Below are positions 1 through 8,713 of a DNA stretch of 64,000 nucleotides, piece after piece (the first letter of the stretch is position 1; each line of letters opens with the position of its first letter). The stretch is from Flagellimonas sp. CMM7 (GTDB lineage Bacteria > Bacteroidota > Bacteroidia > Flavobacteriales > Flavobacteriaceae). The stretch spans positions 980,001-1,044,000 of the forward strand of contig NZ_CP090003.1 in NCBI RefSeq assembly GCF_021390195.1, written 5' to 3'. The position numbers and the translations under genes were made by a program. The notes beneath the pieces are model-generated. The model did not search any database, had not been told where the DNA came from, and saw only the letters and a program-made list of their open reading frames with translations.

Positions 1-381
1 CCAGTTTTAAAATATATTCCTAGTGCAGATGAGTATTTAGGAGGAGTTATTCAAGAAATTCCCATTTTCCCAGGCTGTGAAAATCTTTCACAGGAAGAAA
101 CGGCCCAGTGTCTTCAAAGTATGATGGAACAGCATATTGCCAAAAATTTCATTTATCCAAGTGATGCCTATGAAAACAGGATATCTGGGACAGTAAATGT
201 GGTTATGGACATTACTGAAGAGGGGATAACTGAAAACCTACGCGTTCTGGGAAGACCGCATGGATCATTGCGAAAAGAAGCTTTTAGGATAATAAAACTT
301 TTGCCCAAAATGCAACCTGGTAAGCGCAATGGAAAACCAGATGAGTTCACGTATTCCATACCCGTGATATTTCAACTATAA
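1..381 (+). CDS. TonB C-terminal domain protein, 3' part only
   Basis: The reading frame is open from base 1, so the gene begins before the window; only the last 126 residues are visible. The segment has the flavobacterial signature IPIFPGCE near the start, then the TonB C-terminal fold: YPSDAYENRISGTV, VVMDITEEG and a closing TYSIPVIFQL strand. Such proteins either carry proton-motive energy from the inner membrane to TonB-dependent receptors or are membrane peptidases/sensors ending in a TonB domain. The missing N-terminus prevents a choice. It is convergent with the repeat lipoprotein gene. Domain call is good; overall role is uncertain. Confidence 0.8.
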   Translation, partial: PVLKYIPSADEYLGGVIQEIPIFPGCENLSQEETAQCLQSMMEQHIAKNFIYPSDAYENRISGTVNVVMDITEEGITENLRVLGRPHGSLRKEAFRIIKLLPKMQPGKRNGKPDEFTYSIPVIFQL

Positions 382-386
382 AAAAA

Positions 387-408
387 CACCCAAGTCTTCA
401 CTTGGGTG
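387..408 (-). terminator. Intrinsic terminator between convergent genes
   Basis: A perfect 8-bp stem CACCCAAG/CTTGGGTG surrounds a 6-base loop. On the minus strand it is followed by six T (the A run at 381-386), so it best serves the repeat lipoprotein gene ending at 462. It may also act weakly on the plus-strand TonB-domain gene, but there is no T run on that side. Confidence 0.8.
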
Positions 409-461
409 CTTAACAAACAATTAAACAAAGTCACTTCTTTTCTTTTTCATGCTTACCTTTC

Positions 462-2213
462 TTAATGGGGCAGTTCTCTTTTCACTTTTATGGAATTGGA
501 AAGGTCATAAAAGCCATTCAAGTCAGCCACGTTCATTCCAGCTTCCAATCCAGATAGACTTTCCTCATAGGTAATATGCCAGATAAAGCATACTCCAACA
601 CCGGCAGCATCAAAATCCACCCCTTCAACAGCGTCTATTGTTGGTGGCAAGCCTAGAATGTTATTATTCTCGTCTGTGATCACCCAGCCTTGTTTTGATC
701 CATTCAAATTGGCATCATCCAAATAGATTCCACTTACCATATCTGGGGTGCCATCTACCTTAAATAAAAATGGACCTCCACTAATGTACCCTGCATTCAA
801 TGGATTTCTGTTGACCACCACAAAATTGGAAAGGTGAAAATTACCAGACAGGTCGTTTAAATTCTGTCCACCCTCCAATCCGGACAGTTCCCCGGAATAG
901 GTTAAATGGAATATGTAACAAGAACCTACACCCGCGCCATCAAAATCAACTCCTTTTACAGCATCTAAAGTAGGAGGTACTCCCAAAATGTTTTTGGAAT
1001 CGTCCGTGATCACATATGTCTGTGCAGCGCCATTAAGTTCTGAGTCATCTAAGGCAATAGCACTTACCATATCTGGTGTACCATCCACAACAAAGTTATA
1101 TGGTCCCCCTGCAAGGGTTCCAGCGTTCAATGCATTTCTATTAACCACTACAAAGTTGGAAAGAGCAAAATTGCCCGACAGGTCATTCAAGTTCTGTCCA
1201 CCTTCGAGTCCGGACAAATCACCAGAATAGGTCAAATGGAATATATAGCAAGAACCTACACCTGCTCCATCAAAGTCAACACCTTTTACAGCTTCCAAAG
1301 TAGGAGGTATTCCCAAGATATTTTTAGAATCATCCGTAATTACATAAGTCTGGGCATCACCTGAAACCTCAGAATCATCCAACGCAATAGCACTCACCAT
1401 ATCTGGTGTGCCATCTACAATAAAGTTATATGGACCTCCAGATAATGTTCCTGCATTTAATGGGTTTCTATTAACCACTACAAAGTTGGAAAGAGCAAAA
1501 TTACCCGACAGGTCATTCAAGTTCTGTCCACCTTCCAATCCAGTTAACTCACCAGAATAGGTTAGATGAAAGATATAGCAAGAGCCTACTCCTGCTCCAT
1601 CAAAATCAACCCCCATTACAGCTTCTAAAGTAGGAGGTATTCCCAAAATGTTTTTAGAATCGTCCGTGATTACGTAAGTCTGTGCGTCACCAGAAAGCAT
1701 TGTATCGTCTAAAGTAACAGTGCTCACCATATCCGGTACACCATCTACAACAAAATTGTATGGGCCGCCAGATAGCATTCCCGCATTTAAACCATTTCTA
1801 GTAACGGTCAATGAATTGGAAAGGTCATAATCACCTGCTAAGCCGCTAGTATTTAAACCAGCTTCCAATCCTTGGAGTCCATCTTCATAAACAATATGCC
1901 ATATAAGACATATTCCTGCTCCTGCCTCATCAAAATCCACCCCTTCTACAGCTTCCAATGTAGGTGGAAGTCCTAAAATATTCCCGGCATCATCTGTAAT
2001 TACATACCCTCTATTACTACCAACTATATCATTGGCATCTAAGGTAATTCCACTTACCATATCAGGAGTTCCATCAACGGTAAAAGTAAAAGGCCCGCCA
2101 GATAAGATTCCCGCATCTAGCACAATGGGATTGTCATCATCTGTATCTCCTTTACAAGAGACCAGCAGTATTCCGATACTCATTAGCATCAATACTGATT
2201 TTAAGTTGCTCAT
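462..2213 (-). CDS. Lipoprotein of five 110-residue repeats, function unknown
   Basis: A 583-residue protein with a lipoprotein signal peptide ending in LLVSC (Cys20). Cys20 is followed by KGDTDDD, an acidic stretch like Bacteroidota lipoprotein export signals, so surface exposure is likely. The rest is five tandem repeats of 110 residues from residue 32. Each contains GGP(F/Y)xFxVDGTPDMVS, an (Y/W)VITD block, NILG(L/I/V)PPT and GVDFDxAGxGxC, then a (W/F)H(I/L)xY segment and DLSN. Each repeat keeps one cysteine. Repeats 1 and 5 resemble each other (IWH), while the three inner ones are nearly identical (YIFHLTYSG), which suggests recent internal duplication. I do not recognise a named catalytic domain. 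A surface-binding or structural role is only a guess. Confidence 0.85.
   Translation of the reverse strand: MSNLKSVLMLMSIGILLVSCKGDTDDDNPIVLDAGILSGGPFTFTVDGTPDMVSGITLDANDIVGSNRGYVITDDAGNILGLPPTLEAVEGVDFDEAGAGICLIWHIVYEDGLQGLEAGLNTSGLAGDYDLSNSLTVTRNGLNAGMLSGGPYNFVVDGVPDMVSTVTLDDTMLSGDAQTYVITDDSKNILGIPPTLEAVMGVDFDGAGVGSCYIFHLTYSGELTGLEGGQNLNDLSGNFALSNFVVVNRNPLNAGTLSGGPYNFIVDGTPDMVSAIALDDSEVSGDAQTYVITDDSKNILGIPPTLEAVKGVDFDGAGVGSCYIFHLTYSGDLSGLEGGQNLNDLSGNFALSNFVVVNRNALNAGTLAGGPYNFVVDGTPDMVSAIALDDSELNGAAQTYVITDDSKNILGVPPTLDAVKGVDFDGAGVGSCYIFHLTYSGELSGLEGGQNLNDLSGNFHLSNFVVVNRNPLNAGYISGGPFLFKVDGTPDMVSGIYLDDANLNGSKQGWVITDENNNILGLPPTIDAVEGVDFDAAGVGVCFIWHITYEESLSGLEAGMNVADLNGFYDLSNSIKVKRELPH
465..2120 (-). 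repeat. Five tandem 330-bp coding repeats
   Basis: The repeat lipoprotein coding region is built from units of about 330 bp, running down the minus strand at roughly 2120-1791, 1790-1461, 1460-1131, 1130-801 and 800-465. The three central units are very similar in DNA as well as protein; the same GTTGGAAAG and TTCTGTCCACC words recur on the plus strand at each unit. Such an array can change copy number by slippage or recombination. Confidence 0.85.
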
Positions 2214-2439
2214 TTTCGTGTGTTTTTAAATTGTTCCACAAATGAAAGAGGAAGTTGTTGCAGAAGTATCACATAAAAATCAAAATTCATTACAGTTTGA
2301 TTATCAGATTATTAATATAAAAACAATGACTTTTTGTAAAGATTTGGCCCAAAAACTGACTTCTTAAGGAGTATCCTATTAAAAATTTGTAGAAAACGGT
2401 GAACTTTCCGTGATACTTTAGCATTTAATTCGTTGCGTC

Positions 2440-3153
2440 ATGAAAAAAGTATTGATTGTTGAGGATGATATTGAAATCATCCGACTTTTAGAAATACACC
2501 TTAAAGATTTGGGCTGTCAGGTTATAACAGCCAATAGAGGTGATGTTGGGTTGAGAAAGGCAATCAATGAAAATCCAGACTTGGTTATTCTAGATGTAAT
2601 GCTTCCAGAAATGGACGGAATTGAAATCTGCCAGAAGATTAGAGCGAACAATATTAAATCACCTATTATGATGCTTACTGCTCGTTCTGAAGAGATAGAT
2701 AAGGTATTGGGATTGGAAGTGGGTGCTGATGATTATTTAACGAAGCCATTTAGCGTTCGTGAGTTTATTGCCCGAGTGAAAGCTATTTTCAGAAGACAGA
2801 AGATGGATATTATGGAACCATCTTCGGAGAAAAACGCCAAATTGATGGAATTTGATATACTTTCCATAGATATAGATATGCGCAAGGTGCTTTTAGATGG
2901 CAAGAAAATAGAACTTTCTCCCAAAGAATTTGAACTCCTGGTGCTTTTGTCCTCCAACCCCGGTAAGAGCTATGATCGCACAAAATTATTGAACATGATT
3001 TGGGGGTATGATTTTAAAGGATATGAGCATACAGTAAATTCCCATATTAATCGTCTACGTTCTAAAATTGAACCAGACATGAGCAATCCAAAATTTATTT
3101 TGACCACATGGGGAGTAGGATATAAATTCAATGAAGAGCTTATGGAAGCCTAA
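2440..3153 (+). CDS. OmpR/PhoB-type response regulator
   Basis: 237 residues. An N-terminal receiver domain (about 1-118) has the acidic pocket VEDD at 8-10 and the phospho-acceptor Asp52 in VILDVMLPEMDG. It also has the conserved T in MLTAR and the K in YLTKPF. A C-terminal winged helix (about 135-235) has the typical ELSPKEFELL and HINRLRSKIE elements and would bind DNA. Its partner histidine kinase starts 14 bases after the stop, so the two are almost certainly co-transcribed. The target genes are not known. The following egtB gene is close enough to share the transcript, so redox or stress control of that cluster is possible but not shown. Confidence 0.92.
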   Translation: MKKVLIVEDDIEIIRLLEIHLKDLGCQVITANRGDVGLRKAINENPDLVILDVMLPEMDGIEICQKIRANNIKSPIMMLTARSEEIDKVLGLEVGADDYLTKPFSVREFIARVKAIFRRQKMDIMEPSSEKNAKLMEFDILSIDIDMRKVLLDGKKIELSPKEFELLVLLSSNPGKSYDRTKLLNMIWGYDFKGYEHTVNSHINRLRSKIEPDMSNPKFILTTWGVGYKFNEELMEA

Positions 3154-3167
3154 CCAAACCGCTACAC

Positions 3168-4661
3168 ATGAAAAACAATATACTATCTGTTAGATTTATC
3201 CTAAAACTCACCCTTTCTTTCTTAGCCATTCTTTTGTTGGCGGGTATTGGATATACGATTACCTCCATCTATTTATCTAATAAGTATTTCTACGAGACCA
3301 CACAACGTTTACATGCCAATCTTGCACAAGATTTAATTGAAGAAAAATTTAAGGACACTCATCCTTTTGATTCTACTGGAACGGTGAACAAAGCTCTTTT
3401 TGGAGACATTATGCACGATATGATGGCCGTGAACCGAGCCATAGAAGTGTATTTATTGGATAATTCTGGAAACGTACAGTATTCAGTTGTCCTTGACCAT
3501 GATGCCCCAGAAACCAAGCAGAAAAAGGTCAATCTAGCTCCCATAAAAAAGTTCATCAATGAAAAAGGCAGTAGTTATACTTTAGGTGATGACCCTAAAG
3601 ATTTATCTAAACAAACCATTTTTTCGGCGGCCCATTTTAATAAAGATGGACATGAAGGTTATGTTTACATTATCCTGGCCGGAGAAGATTTTTTAGCTAC
3701 ACGTAGTGATTTATTCAACAGTTATTTTATGCGTTTAGGACTTGGCGGGTCATTGTTAACATTGGTATTTGCAACCCTTTTGGGCATATTGGCCATTTGG
3801 TACCTCACCAGAAGTTTGAGGAAAATTATTTATGCCGCCAAACGGTTTCAACAAGGTGATTTAGAATATCGAATTGAAAATGCAGAAAGAACAGATTTGG
3901 CCAATGTGGCCAGTACTTATAATAGCATGGCAGACACCATATTATCTGATATTGAAAAAATAAAATCTGTTGAACAGTTACGACAGGAATTGATTGCAAA
4001 TATTTCCCACGATTTACGCACACCACTATCCATTATACAGGGCTATATTGAAACACTTCACATGAAAAACGATGAGCTTTCTGCTGAGGAACGGGCCAAA
4101 TATCTAAAAACCGTTACCCGCAGTAGTGAACGTCTTTCCAAATTGGTCTCCCAGCTTTTTGAATACTCAAAGCTGGAGGCCAACCAAATTCAGCCCGAAA
4201 AAGAACCTTTTTTAATTAGCGAGTTGGCCAATGATATTCACAGGAACTATTCCTTATTGGCCGAACAAAAGAACATTGATTTAAAGTTATCCATGGCGGA
4301 AGGTGTTCCATTGGTTTTTGCTGATATCTCCCTAGTTGAAAGAGCTATCCAAAATTTGATGGATAACGCTTTAAAATTCACTCCGAAAGGTGGTGAGGTT
4401 ACCGTAAAAATTGAAACGGAAAACGATCATGTCGAGGTGATCATTCAAGATTCCGGTCCAGGAATTAAAAAAGACAATCAAGCATTGATTTTTGAGCGGT
4501 ACAGACAAACCAAAGTGGGGCAAGAAAAGGAGGGTGCTGGTCTAGGGCTTGCCATTGTAAAGAAAATTATGGAGATACATGATAGTAGAATCAAGGTGTT
4601 CAGTAAACCAAATGAAGGCACTTCCTTTAGTTTTAGTCTTCCCGTTTATGCGGTAAACTAG
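3168..4661 (+). CDS. Membrane sensor histidine kinase with HAMP domain
   Basis: 497 residues. There is an N-terminal membrane helix (about 10-33), an extracytoplasmic sensor region (about 34-180) and a second helix (about 188-212, ending in ILAIWYLTR). A HAMP linker follows, then the dimerisation/phosphoacceptor domain with His281 in NISHDLRTPLS. The ATPase domain has the N box (QNLMDNALKFTP), G1 (DSGPGI) and G2 (GAGLGLAIVKKI) motifs. This is the BaeS/VicK-like architecture. It should phosphorylate the regulator encoded just upstream. The sensed signal cannot be read from the sequence. Only 36 bases separate its stop from egtB. Confidence 0.92.
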   Translation: MKNNILSVRFILKLTLSFLAILLLAGIGYTITSIYLSNKYFYETTQRLHANLAQDLIEEKFKDTHPFDSTGTVNKALFGDIMHDMMAVNRAIEVYLLDNSGNVQYSVVLDHDAPETKQKKVNLAPIKKFINEKGSSYTLGDDPKDLSKQTIFSAAHFNKDGHEGYVYIILAGEDFLATRSDLFNSYFMRLGLGGSLLTLVFATLLGILAIWYLTRSLRKIIYAAKRFQQGDLEYRIENAERTDLANVASTYNSMADTILSDIEKIKSVEQLRQELIANISHDLRTPLSIIQGYIETLHMKNDELSAEERAKYLKTVTRSSERLSKLVSQLFEYSKLEANQIQPEKEPFLISELANDIHRNYSLLAEQKNIDLKLSMAEGVPLVFADISLVERAIQNLMDNALKFTPKGGEVTVKIETENDHVEVIIQDSGPGIKKDNQALIFERYRQTKVGQEKEGAGLGLAIVKKIMEIHDSRIKVFSKPNEGTSFSFSLPVYAVN

Positions 4662-4697
4662 GCCTTATTCTTTATCTTTAAGGTGTAAAACGTTTCT

Positions 4698-5858
4698 ATG
4701 ATTCTTACCGATTCCCTCTTGGATTCCTTTTTGGAAACCAGAAAACATTCCGAAGATATCTGTCAACCTTTAGAAATTGAAGACTATGTAGTTCAACCTG
4801 TGATAGATGTAAGTCCACCTAAATGGCACTTGGGGCACACCACCTGGTTTTTTGAGGAATTTGTTCTAAAACCCTATGCCAAGAATTACACCTTGTTTGA
4901 TGAAGATTTTTCTTTTGTCTTCAATAGTTATTATGAAACCGTTGGAAAAAGAGTGGTCCGTTCAGACAGAGGGAACTTATCCAGGCCATCCGTAAAAAAG
5001 GTTTATGAGTATAGGAAATATGTTACCGAGGGTATTAAAAAGTTTTTGGAAACAAGCCAAAACGAAGAGGTCAATTCTATTCTAGAAATAGGTATCCACC
5101 ATGAAAAGCAACACCAAGAACTGTTATTGACGGATATTAAATACATCCTGGGAAACAACCCATTACTGCCTGTATATTCAAAAACATTTGAAGATTATCC
5201 TATTGAAAGCCACCGGCAAGATTGGATTGCTGTGGAAGAAGGAATTTATGAGATAGGGCATAATTCCAATGATTTCTGTTTTGACAATGAATTGGGAAGA
5301 CACAAAGTATATCTGCACCCCTATGAAATTTCCAACAAATTGGTTACCAATAGAGAGTTTATTGAGTTTATTAAAGCAGGAGGCTACCAACGTTTTGACA
5401 TTTGGCATGCCGAAGGATGGGATTGGGTGACCCAAAATCAAATTGTTGCACCTTTCTACTGGCATAACATTGATGGAGAGTGGCACAACTACACTGCCCA
5501 AGGTCTTCAAAAAGTAAAAGAAGAAGCCCCATTAACCCATATTTCTTATTTTGAGGCTTTTGCCTTTGCACAATGGAAAGGGTTAAGGCTGCCAACAGAA
5601 TTTGAATGGGAAGCCGCCCAAACATTTTTTCCATGGGGCAAACGTTGGGAATGGACTGAAAGCGCCTATCTTCCCTACCCCAATTATCAAAAAGCAGATG
5701 GTGCTCTAGGTGAATACAATGGTAAGTTCATGGTTAGCCAAAAAGTACTGAGAGGAGGCTCTGTAGCAACACCCATAAAGCATACAAGACATACCTATAG
5801 AAATTTTTTCCACCCCCAATTAAGATGGCAATTTACCGGTTTAAGGTTAGCCAAATAA
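4698..5858 (+). CDS. egtB: Ergothioneine biosynthesis sulfoxide synthase EgtB
   Basis: 386 residues in the EgtB layout: an N-terminal DinB-like four-helix domain (about 1-150) and a C-terminal formylglycine-generating-enzyme/sulfatase-modifying domain (about 180-386). The latter has LVTNREFIEFI, LRLPTEFEWEAA, VLRGGS and the terminal GLRLA. The expected non-haem iron ligands are visible: His47 (HLGHTTWFFEE) and the HxxxH pair His135/His139 (HHEKQHQE). EgtB enzymes join hercynine to a cysteine or gamma-glutamylcysteine thiol using O2. It lacks the fused methyltransferase of OvoA, and the methyltransferase is encoded separately 16 bases downstream, so ergothioneine is more likely than ovothiol. 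It is slightly shorter than the actinobacterial enzyme. The thiol donor cannot be decided here. Confidence 0.92.
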   Translation: MILTDSLLDSFLETRKHSEDICQPLEIEDYVVQPVIDVSPPKWHLGHTTWFFEEFVLKPYAKNYTLFDEDFSFVFNSYYETVGKRVVRSDRGNLSRPSVKKVYEYRKYVTEGIKKFLETSQNEEVNSILEIGIHHEKQHQELLLTDIKYILGNNPLLPVYSKTFEDYPIESHRQDWIAVEEGIYEIGHNSNDFCFDNELGRHKVYLHPYEISNKLVTNREFIEFIKAGGYQRFDIWHAEGWDWVTQNQIVAPFYWHNIDGEWHNYTAQGLQKVKEEAPLTHISYFEAFAFAQWKGLRLPTEFEWEAAQTFFPWGKRWEWTESAYLPYPNYQKADGALGEYNGKFMVSQKVLRGGSVATPIKHTRHTYRNFFHPQLRWQFTGLRLAK

Positions 5859-5874
5859 CTACGACATATCTACT

Positions 5875-6843
5875 ATGCAAAACAATGAAGTAACAACCTT
5901 TGCCTCAACTTTTGAGCAAGAGGTCTATGAAGGGTTAACCGCATATCCCAAGCATTTGTCTTCCAAATATTTTTATGATGAAATAGGCGACAAATTGTTT
6001 CAAGATATTATGGCCATGCCCGAATACTATCTCACGGATTGTGAGTTTAACATTCTTGAAGAAAACAAAGCTGAAATTGCAAAACTTTTTGGAAAAAGTG
6101 GCGAACCTTTTAGTCTTTTTGAATTAGGGGCGGGAGATGGAAAAAAGACAAAGATTTTACTGCGCTATTTTACAGAAAATAATATCTCTTTTGATTATAG
6201 ACCTATTGATATCAGTCAAAACGCACTTGATCAATTGGAAGAATCCTTAAGTAAGGAAATCCCAGAAGTTGAAATAAATACCCTGCAAGGCACTTATTTT
6301 GACACTTTGAGAGATATTGACAATGCCAACGGAAGAAAAAAGGTAATTCTATTTCTTGGCTCTAACATCGGCAATCTCTTACATCCTCAAGCTATAGAGT
6401 TCTTAAGAAATATGAGGGATTCTATAAATGAAGAAGATTTGATCTTTATGGGATTTGATCAGAAAAAAAATCCACAGACCATATTGGACGCTTATAACGA
6501 CAAAACGGGCATTACCGAAGCTTTCAACAAAAATATTCTAGCCCGCATCAATAAAGAAATGGGCGGAAACTTTAATTTGGACAAGTTTTTACATTGGGAA
6601 GTATATGATCCAGAAACAGGAACCGCCAAGAGTTATTTGGTGTCAAAAGAAGAGCAAAGCGTTTGGATTGAAAGTTTGGAGCTAGAAATACGTCTTAAAG
6701 CATGGGAAACCATTCATACTGAAATTTCCCAAAAATACGATGATGTTATTGTGGAATGGTTGGCAGAAAAAGCCGACCTAAAAATAGTCACAGAATTCAC
6801 CGATACTGAACAACAGTATAAAAATTATGTTTTTAAAAAATAG
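5875..6843 (+). CDS. egtD: L-histidine N-alpha-methyltransferase EgtD
   Basis: 322 residues, the normal size for EgtD. This SAM-dependent enzyme trimethylates histidine to hercynine, the first step of ergothioneine synthesis. Family marks include SSKYFYDEIGDKLFQDI and PEYYLTDCE near the N-terminus, the SAM-binding glycine loop FELGAGDGKKT, DYRPIDIS, and FLGSNIGNL in the middle. It follows egtB directly and precedes the DUF427 gene by three bases, so the three form one transcription unit. No odd features. Confidence 0.95.
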   Translation: MQNNEVTTFASTFEQEVYEGLTAYPKHLSSKYFYDEIGDKLFQDIMAMPEYYLTDCEFNILEENKAEIAKLFGKSGEPFSLFELGAGDGKKTKILLRYFTENNISFDYRPIDISQNALDQLEESLSKEIPEVEINTLQGTYFDTLRDIDNANGRKKVILFLGSNIGNLLHPQAIEFLRNMRDSINEEDLIFMGFDQKKNPQTILDAYNDKTGITEAFNKNILARINKEMGGNFNLDKFLHWEVYDPETGTAKSYLVSKEEQSVWIESLELEIRLKAWETIHTEISQKYDDVIVEWLAEKADLKIVTEFTDTEQQYKNYVFKK

Positions 6844-6846
6844 TTT

Positions 6847-7128
6847 ATGAAAGCAATTTGGAACAACACGGTAATAGCAGAAAGTAATGATACAGTAGTT
6901 ATAGAAAACAATCACTATTTCCCCGAAGAAAGCATTAAAAAGGAATTTTTTAAGCCCAGTGACACACACACGACCTGTCCGTGGAAAGGTGTTGCTTCTT
7001 ACTATTCATTGGAAGTTGATGGAAAACAAAATGCAGATGCAGCTTGGTATTACCCAGAAACAAGTGAACTTGCAAAATCCATTAAGGGAAAGGTTGCCTT
7101 TTGGAAAGGAGTCACCATTGAAGCATAA
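6847..7128 (+). CDS. DUF427 domain protein linked to ergothioneine genes
   Basis: 93 residues covering one complete DUF427 domain, with the family words THTTCPWKG, ASYYSLEVDG, AAWYYPE and GKVAFWKGV. No reaction has been firmly assigned to this family. It starts three bases after the egtD stop, so translation is probably coupled, and an accessory role in ergothioneine production or use is a reasonable inference. The single Cys in TCPWKG and the aromatic cluster are the notable conserved residues. The stop codon lies in the loop of a 9-bp inverted repeat (7115-7138). Confidence 0.9.
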   Translation: MKAIWNNTVIAESNDTVVIENNHYFPEESIKKEFFKPSDTHTTCPWKGVASYYSLEVDGKQNADAAWYYPETSELAKSIKGKVAFWKGVTIEA

Positions 7129-7138
7129 CCTTCAATGG
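7115..7138. terminator. Hairpin at the end of the egt operon
   Basis: A perfect 9-bp stem CCATTGAAG/CTTCAATGG has a 6-base loop that contains the DUF427 stop codon. It lies between two convergent genes. There is no T run directly after it on the plus strand, so it may be a weak terminator or mainly an RNA 3'-end stabiliser. Confidence 0.45.
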
Positions 7139-7152
7139 CGACTTTAAAAGAT

Positions 7153-7449
7153 TTATATCTCTAGAACGGCATTTTCTGTTCCAGCATAATCGTTCCATTG
7201 AAAACGGTCAGCGTCTGTATCATTAATATATGATCCATCTACCAAGTATCTAAACTCATATGTATTTTCTTTAGGCAGTTCAAACGTTCCTTTGAATGTT
7301 CCGTTTTTCAACTTTTTCAAAGTACTTCCTTTTGGGTTCCAATTGTTGAAATCGCCAACTACTGCTACTTTCTTTGCTTCTTCTGCAGGCACAGTGAATG
7401 TAACTTTACAAACAGGCTTGCTTTTAAGGTATTGTTTTTTTATCGCCAT
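7153..7449 (-). CDS. Small isoamylase early-set (CBM48-like) protein
   Basis: 98 residues from the ATG at 7449, with an AAAAAGAAA purine stretch just upstream. A longer frame to 7488 exists, but its first 13 residues do not look like part of the domain. The whole protein is one immunoglobulin-like early-set/glycogen-binding domain: VTFTVPAEEAKKVAVVGDFN, then NNWNPKG, GTFKGTFELPK and YEFRYLVDG. These match the CBM48/AMPK-beta family. Stand-alone versions are common in Bacteroidota, and a role in binding alpha-glucan or regulating a partner is assumed rather than proven. It lies between the egt operon and the PLP enzyme gene. Confidence 0.85.
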   Translation of the reverse strand: MAIKKQYLKSKPVCKVTFTVPAEEAKKVAVVGDFNNWNPKGSTLKKLKNGTFKGTFELPKENTYEFRYLVDGSYINDTDADRFQWNDYAGTENAVLEI

Positions 7450-7607
7450 GGTATTTTTCTTTTTAAAATCAGACGCAAAACAATACATAAAACGGCTTAC
7501 TTACAATAAGTTAAGTTCGATTTATCATATTAATAAAATGCGACTAACAATAGGGTTACATCTACAAAATTAGTGTTTGATTTTTCAAAAAAAATGATAT
7601 TTATCAC

Positions 7608-8687
7608 TTAGGGTTTTAGCATATCCACAATTGCATCAATCTCATTTTCCGTGTTATAGAAGTGAAAACTTAAGCGAATACCGTTACCCCGTAACGCACA
7701 AACAACATTTTGTTCCTCAAGCTTTTTAAAAAGTTGGTTATCTCCCTTAATGTTAAAGATGGTACTATGTTGGTTTCTGTGCACAACACTTTTTTCCAAA
7801 AGATTCAATGTGGAAAATTCTGCTTTGGCTTTGGATGACAATTTTTCCATTTGGGTTGAAATATGATTCATACCAATGTTCTTCAAAAAATTCAATGAAA
7901 ATTGTAGGCTTCCAAAGTTGAATGAGTCCAAATGCCCTGGCTCTAAATATTTACAGAAAGGGATATCGTCTCTTTTATCAATCTCTCTATCCACAGAACC
8001 ATTTCCTATAAATTTAAGATCAAAACGTTCTTTAGCTCCTTCCTTAACCAAAACAAACCCATTACCATAACCAGACAACAACCATTTATATGAGCTTGCT
8101 CCCAAAACATCTATACCAGAATCTTGAAAATTGAATTCTTGTGTACCACAGAATTGAGTGCCGTCAGCAATAATCAATAGGTTTTTAAAATCGTTTTTAA
8201 GTTTCTTCAGAAAATCTAGATCTATCTTGATACCGTTCACCCATTGTACAATACTCAGTGCCAAGACATCAATTTTTCCCGTCTGTATCTTCTCGTAGAT
8301 TCTCTCCTCCAGTTTTTCACCAATTTCAACATATTCTCTATTAAAATCCCTAGTCTCAAAAGGCCAATTTAAAGATGGATAATCATCCTTTAAAAGAAGT
8401 ATGTTTTGTTTCTTTGGCAATCCCTCTAGGAGCATATTAAGACCTAAAGTAAAATTGGGCACCAATGCAACATTTTCTGTTTTACAACTAAAAAAATCAC
8501 CTACTGCATCCCTTACATTCGACATATCCTCAAAACTCTTCATTTTCATCTCACTCCCTCCGATCAGATAATCTAAATCATGTTCTTGCCTCCATTCCAA
8601 GAGATCTTCATATAATAGACCGGTTGCTGCAGTATTCGCGTATATGCATTGCTTTAAAACAGGGAATTTCTTTCTTAAGTTTTGCAT
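7608..8687 (-). CDS. Class V aminotransferase-fold PLP enzyme, possible EgtE-type lyase
   Basis: 359 residues. It has the cysteine-desulfurase/kynureninase-like fold: YANTAATGLL near the N-terminus, PLP-ring Asp175 in IIADGTQ, and the Schiff-base lysine Lys201 in SSYKWLLSGYGNG. EgtE, the last enzyme of aerobic ergothioneine synthesis, is a PLP-dependent C-S lyase of this same superfamily and size. Being within 0.5 kb of egtB-egtD-DUF427 makes that role plausible. Against it, the gene is on the opposite strand, and class V enzymes are diverse (desulfurases, selenocysteine lyases, kynureninase-like). The fold call is firm; the substrate is inference. Start ATG at 8687. Confidence 0.85.
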   Translation of the reverse strand: MQNLRKKFPVLKQCIYANTAATGLLYEDLLEWRQEHDLDYLIGGSEMKMKSFEDMSNVRDAVGDFFSCKTENVALVPNFTLGLNMLLEGLPKKQNILLLKDDYPSLNWPFETRDFNREYVEIGEKLEERIYEKIQTGKIDVLALSIVQWVNGIKIDLDFLKKLKNDFKNLLIIADGTQFCGTQEFNFQDSGIDVLGASSYKWLLSGYGNGFVLVKEGAKERFDLKFIGNGSVDREIDKRDDIPFCKYLEPGHLDSFNFGSLQFSLNFLKNIGMNHISTQMEKLSSKAKAEFSTLNLLEKSVVHRNQHSTIFNIKGDNQLFKKLEEQNVVCALRGNGIRLSFHFYNTENEIDAIVDMLKP

Positions 8688-8713
8688 TGATAATGTTTTG
8701 TATGTAATTCAAT

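Noticed and set aside
462..2213. The regular 330-bp repeat as a CRISPR-like or non-coding array
   Set aside because: The repeats stay in one open frame with lipoprotein signal and no short repeat/spacer pattern.
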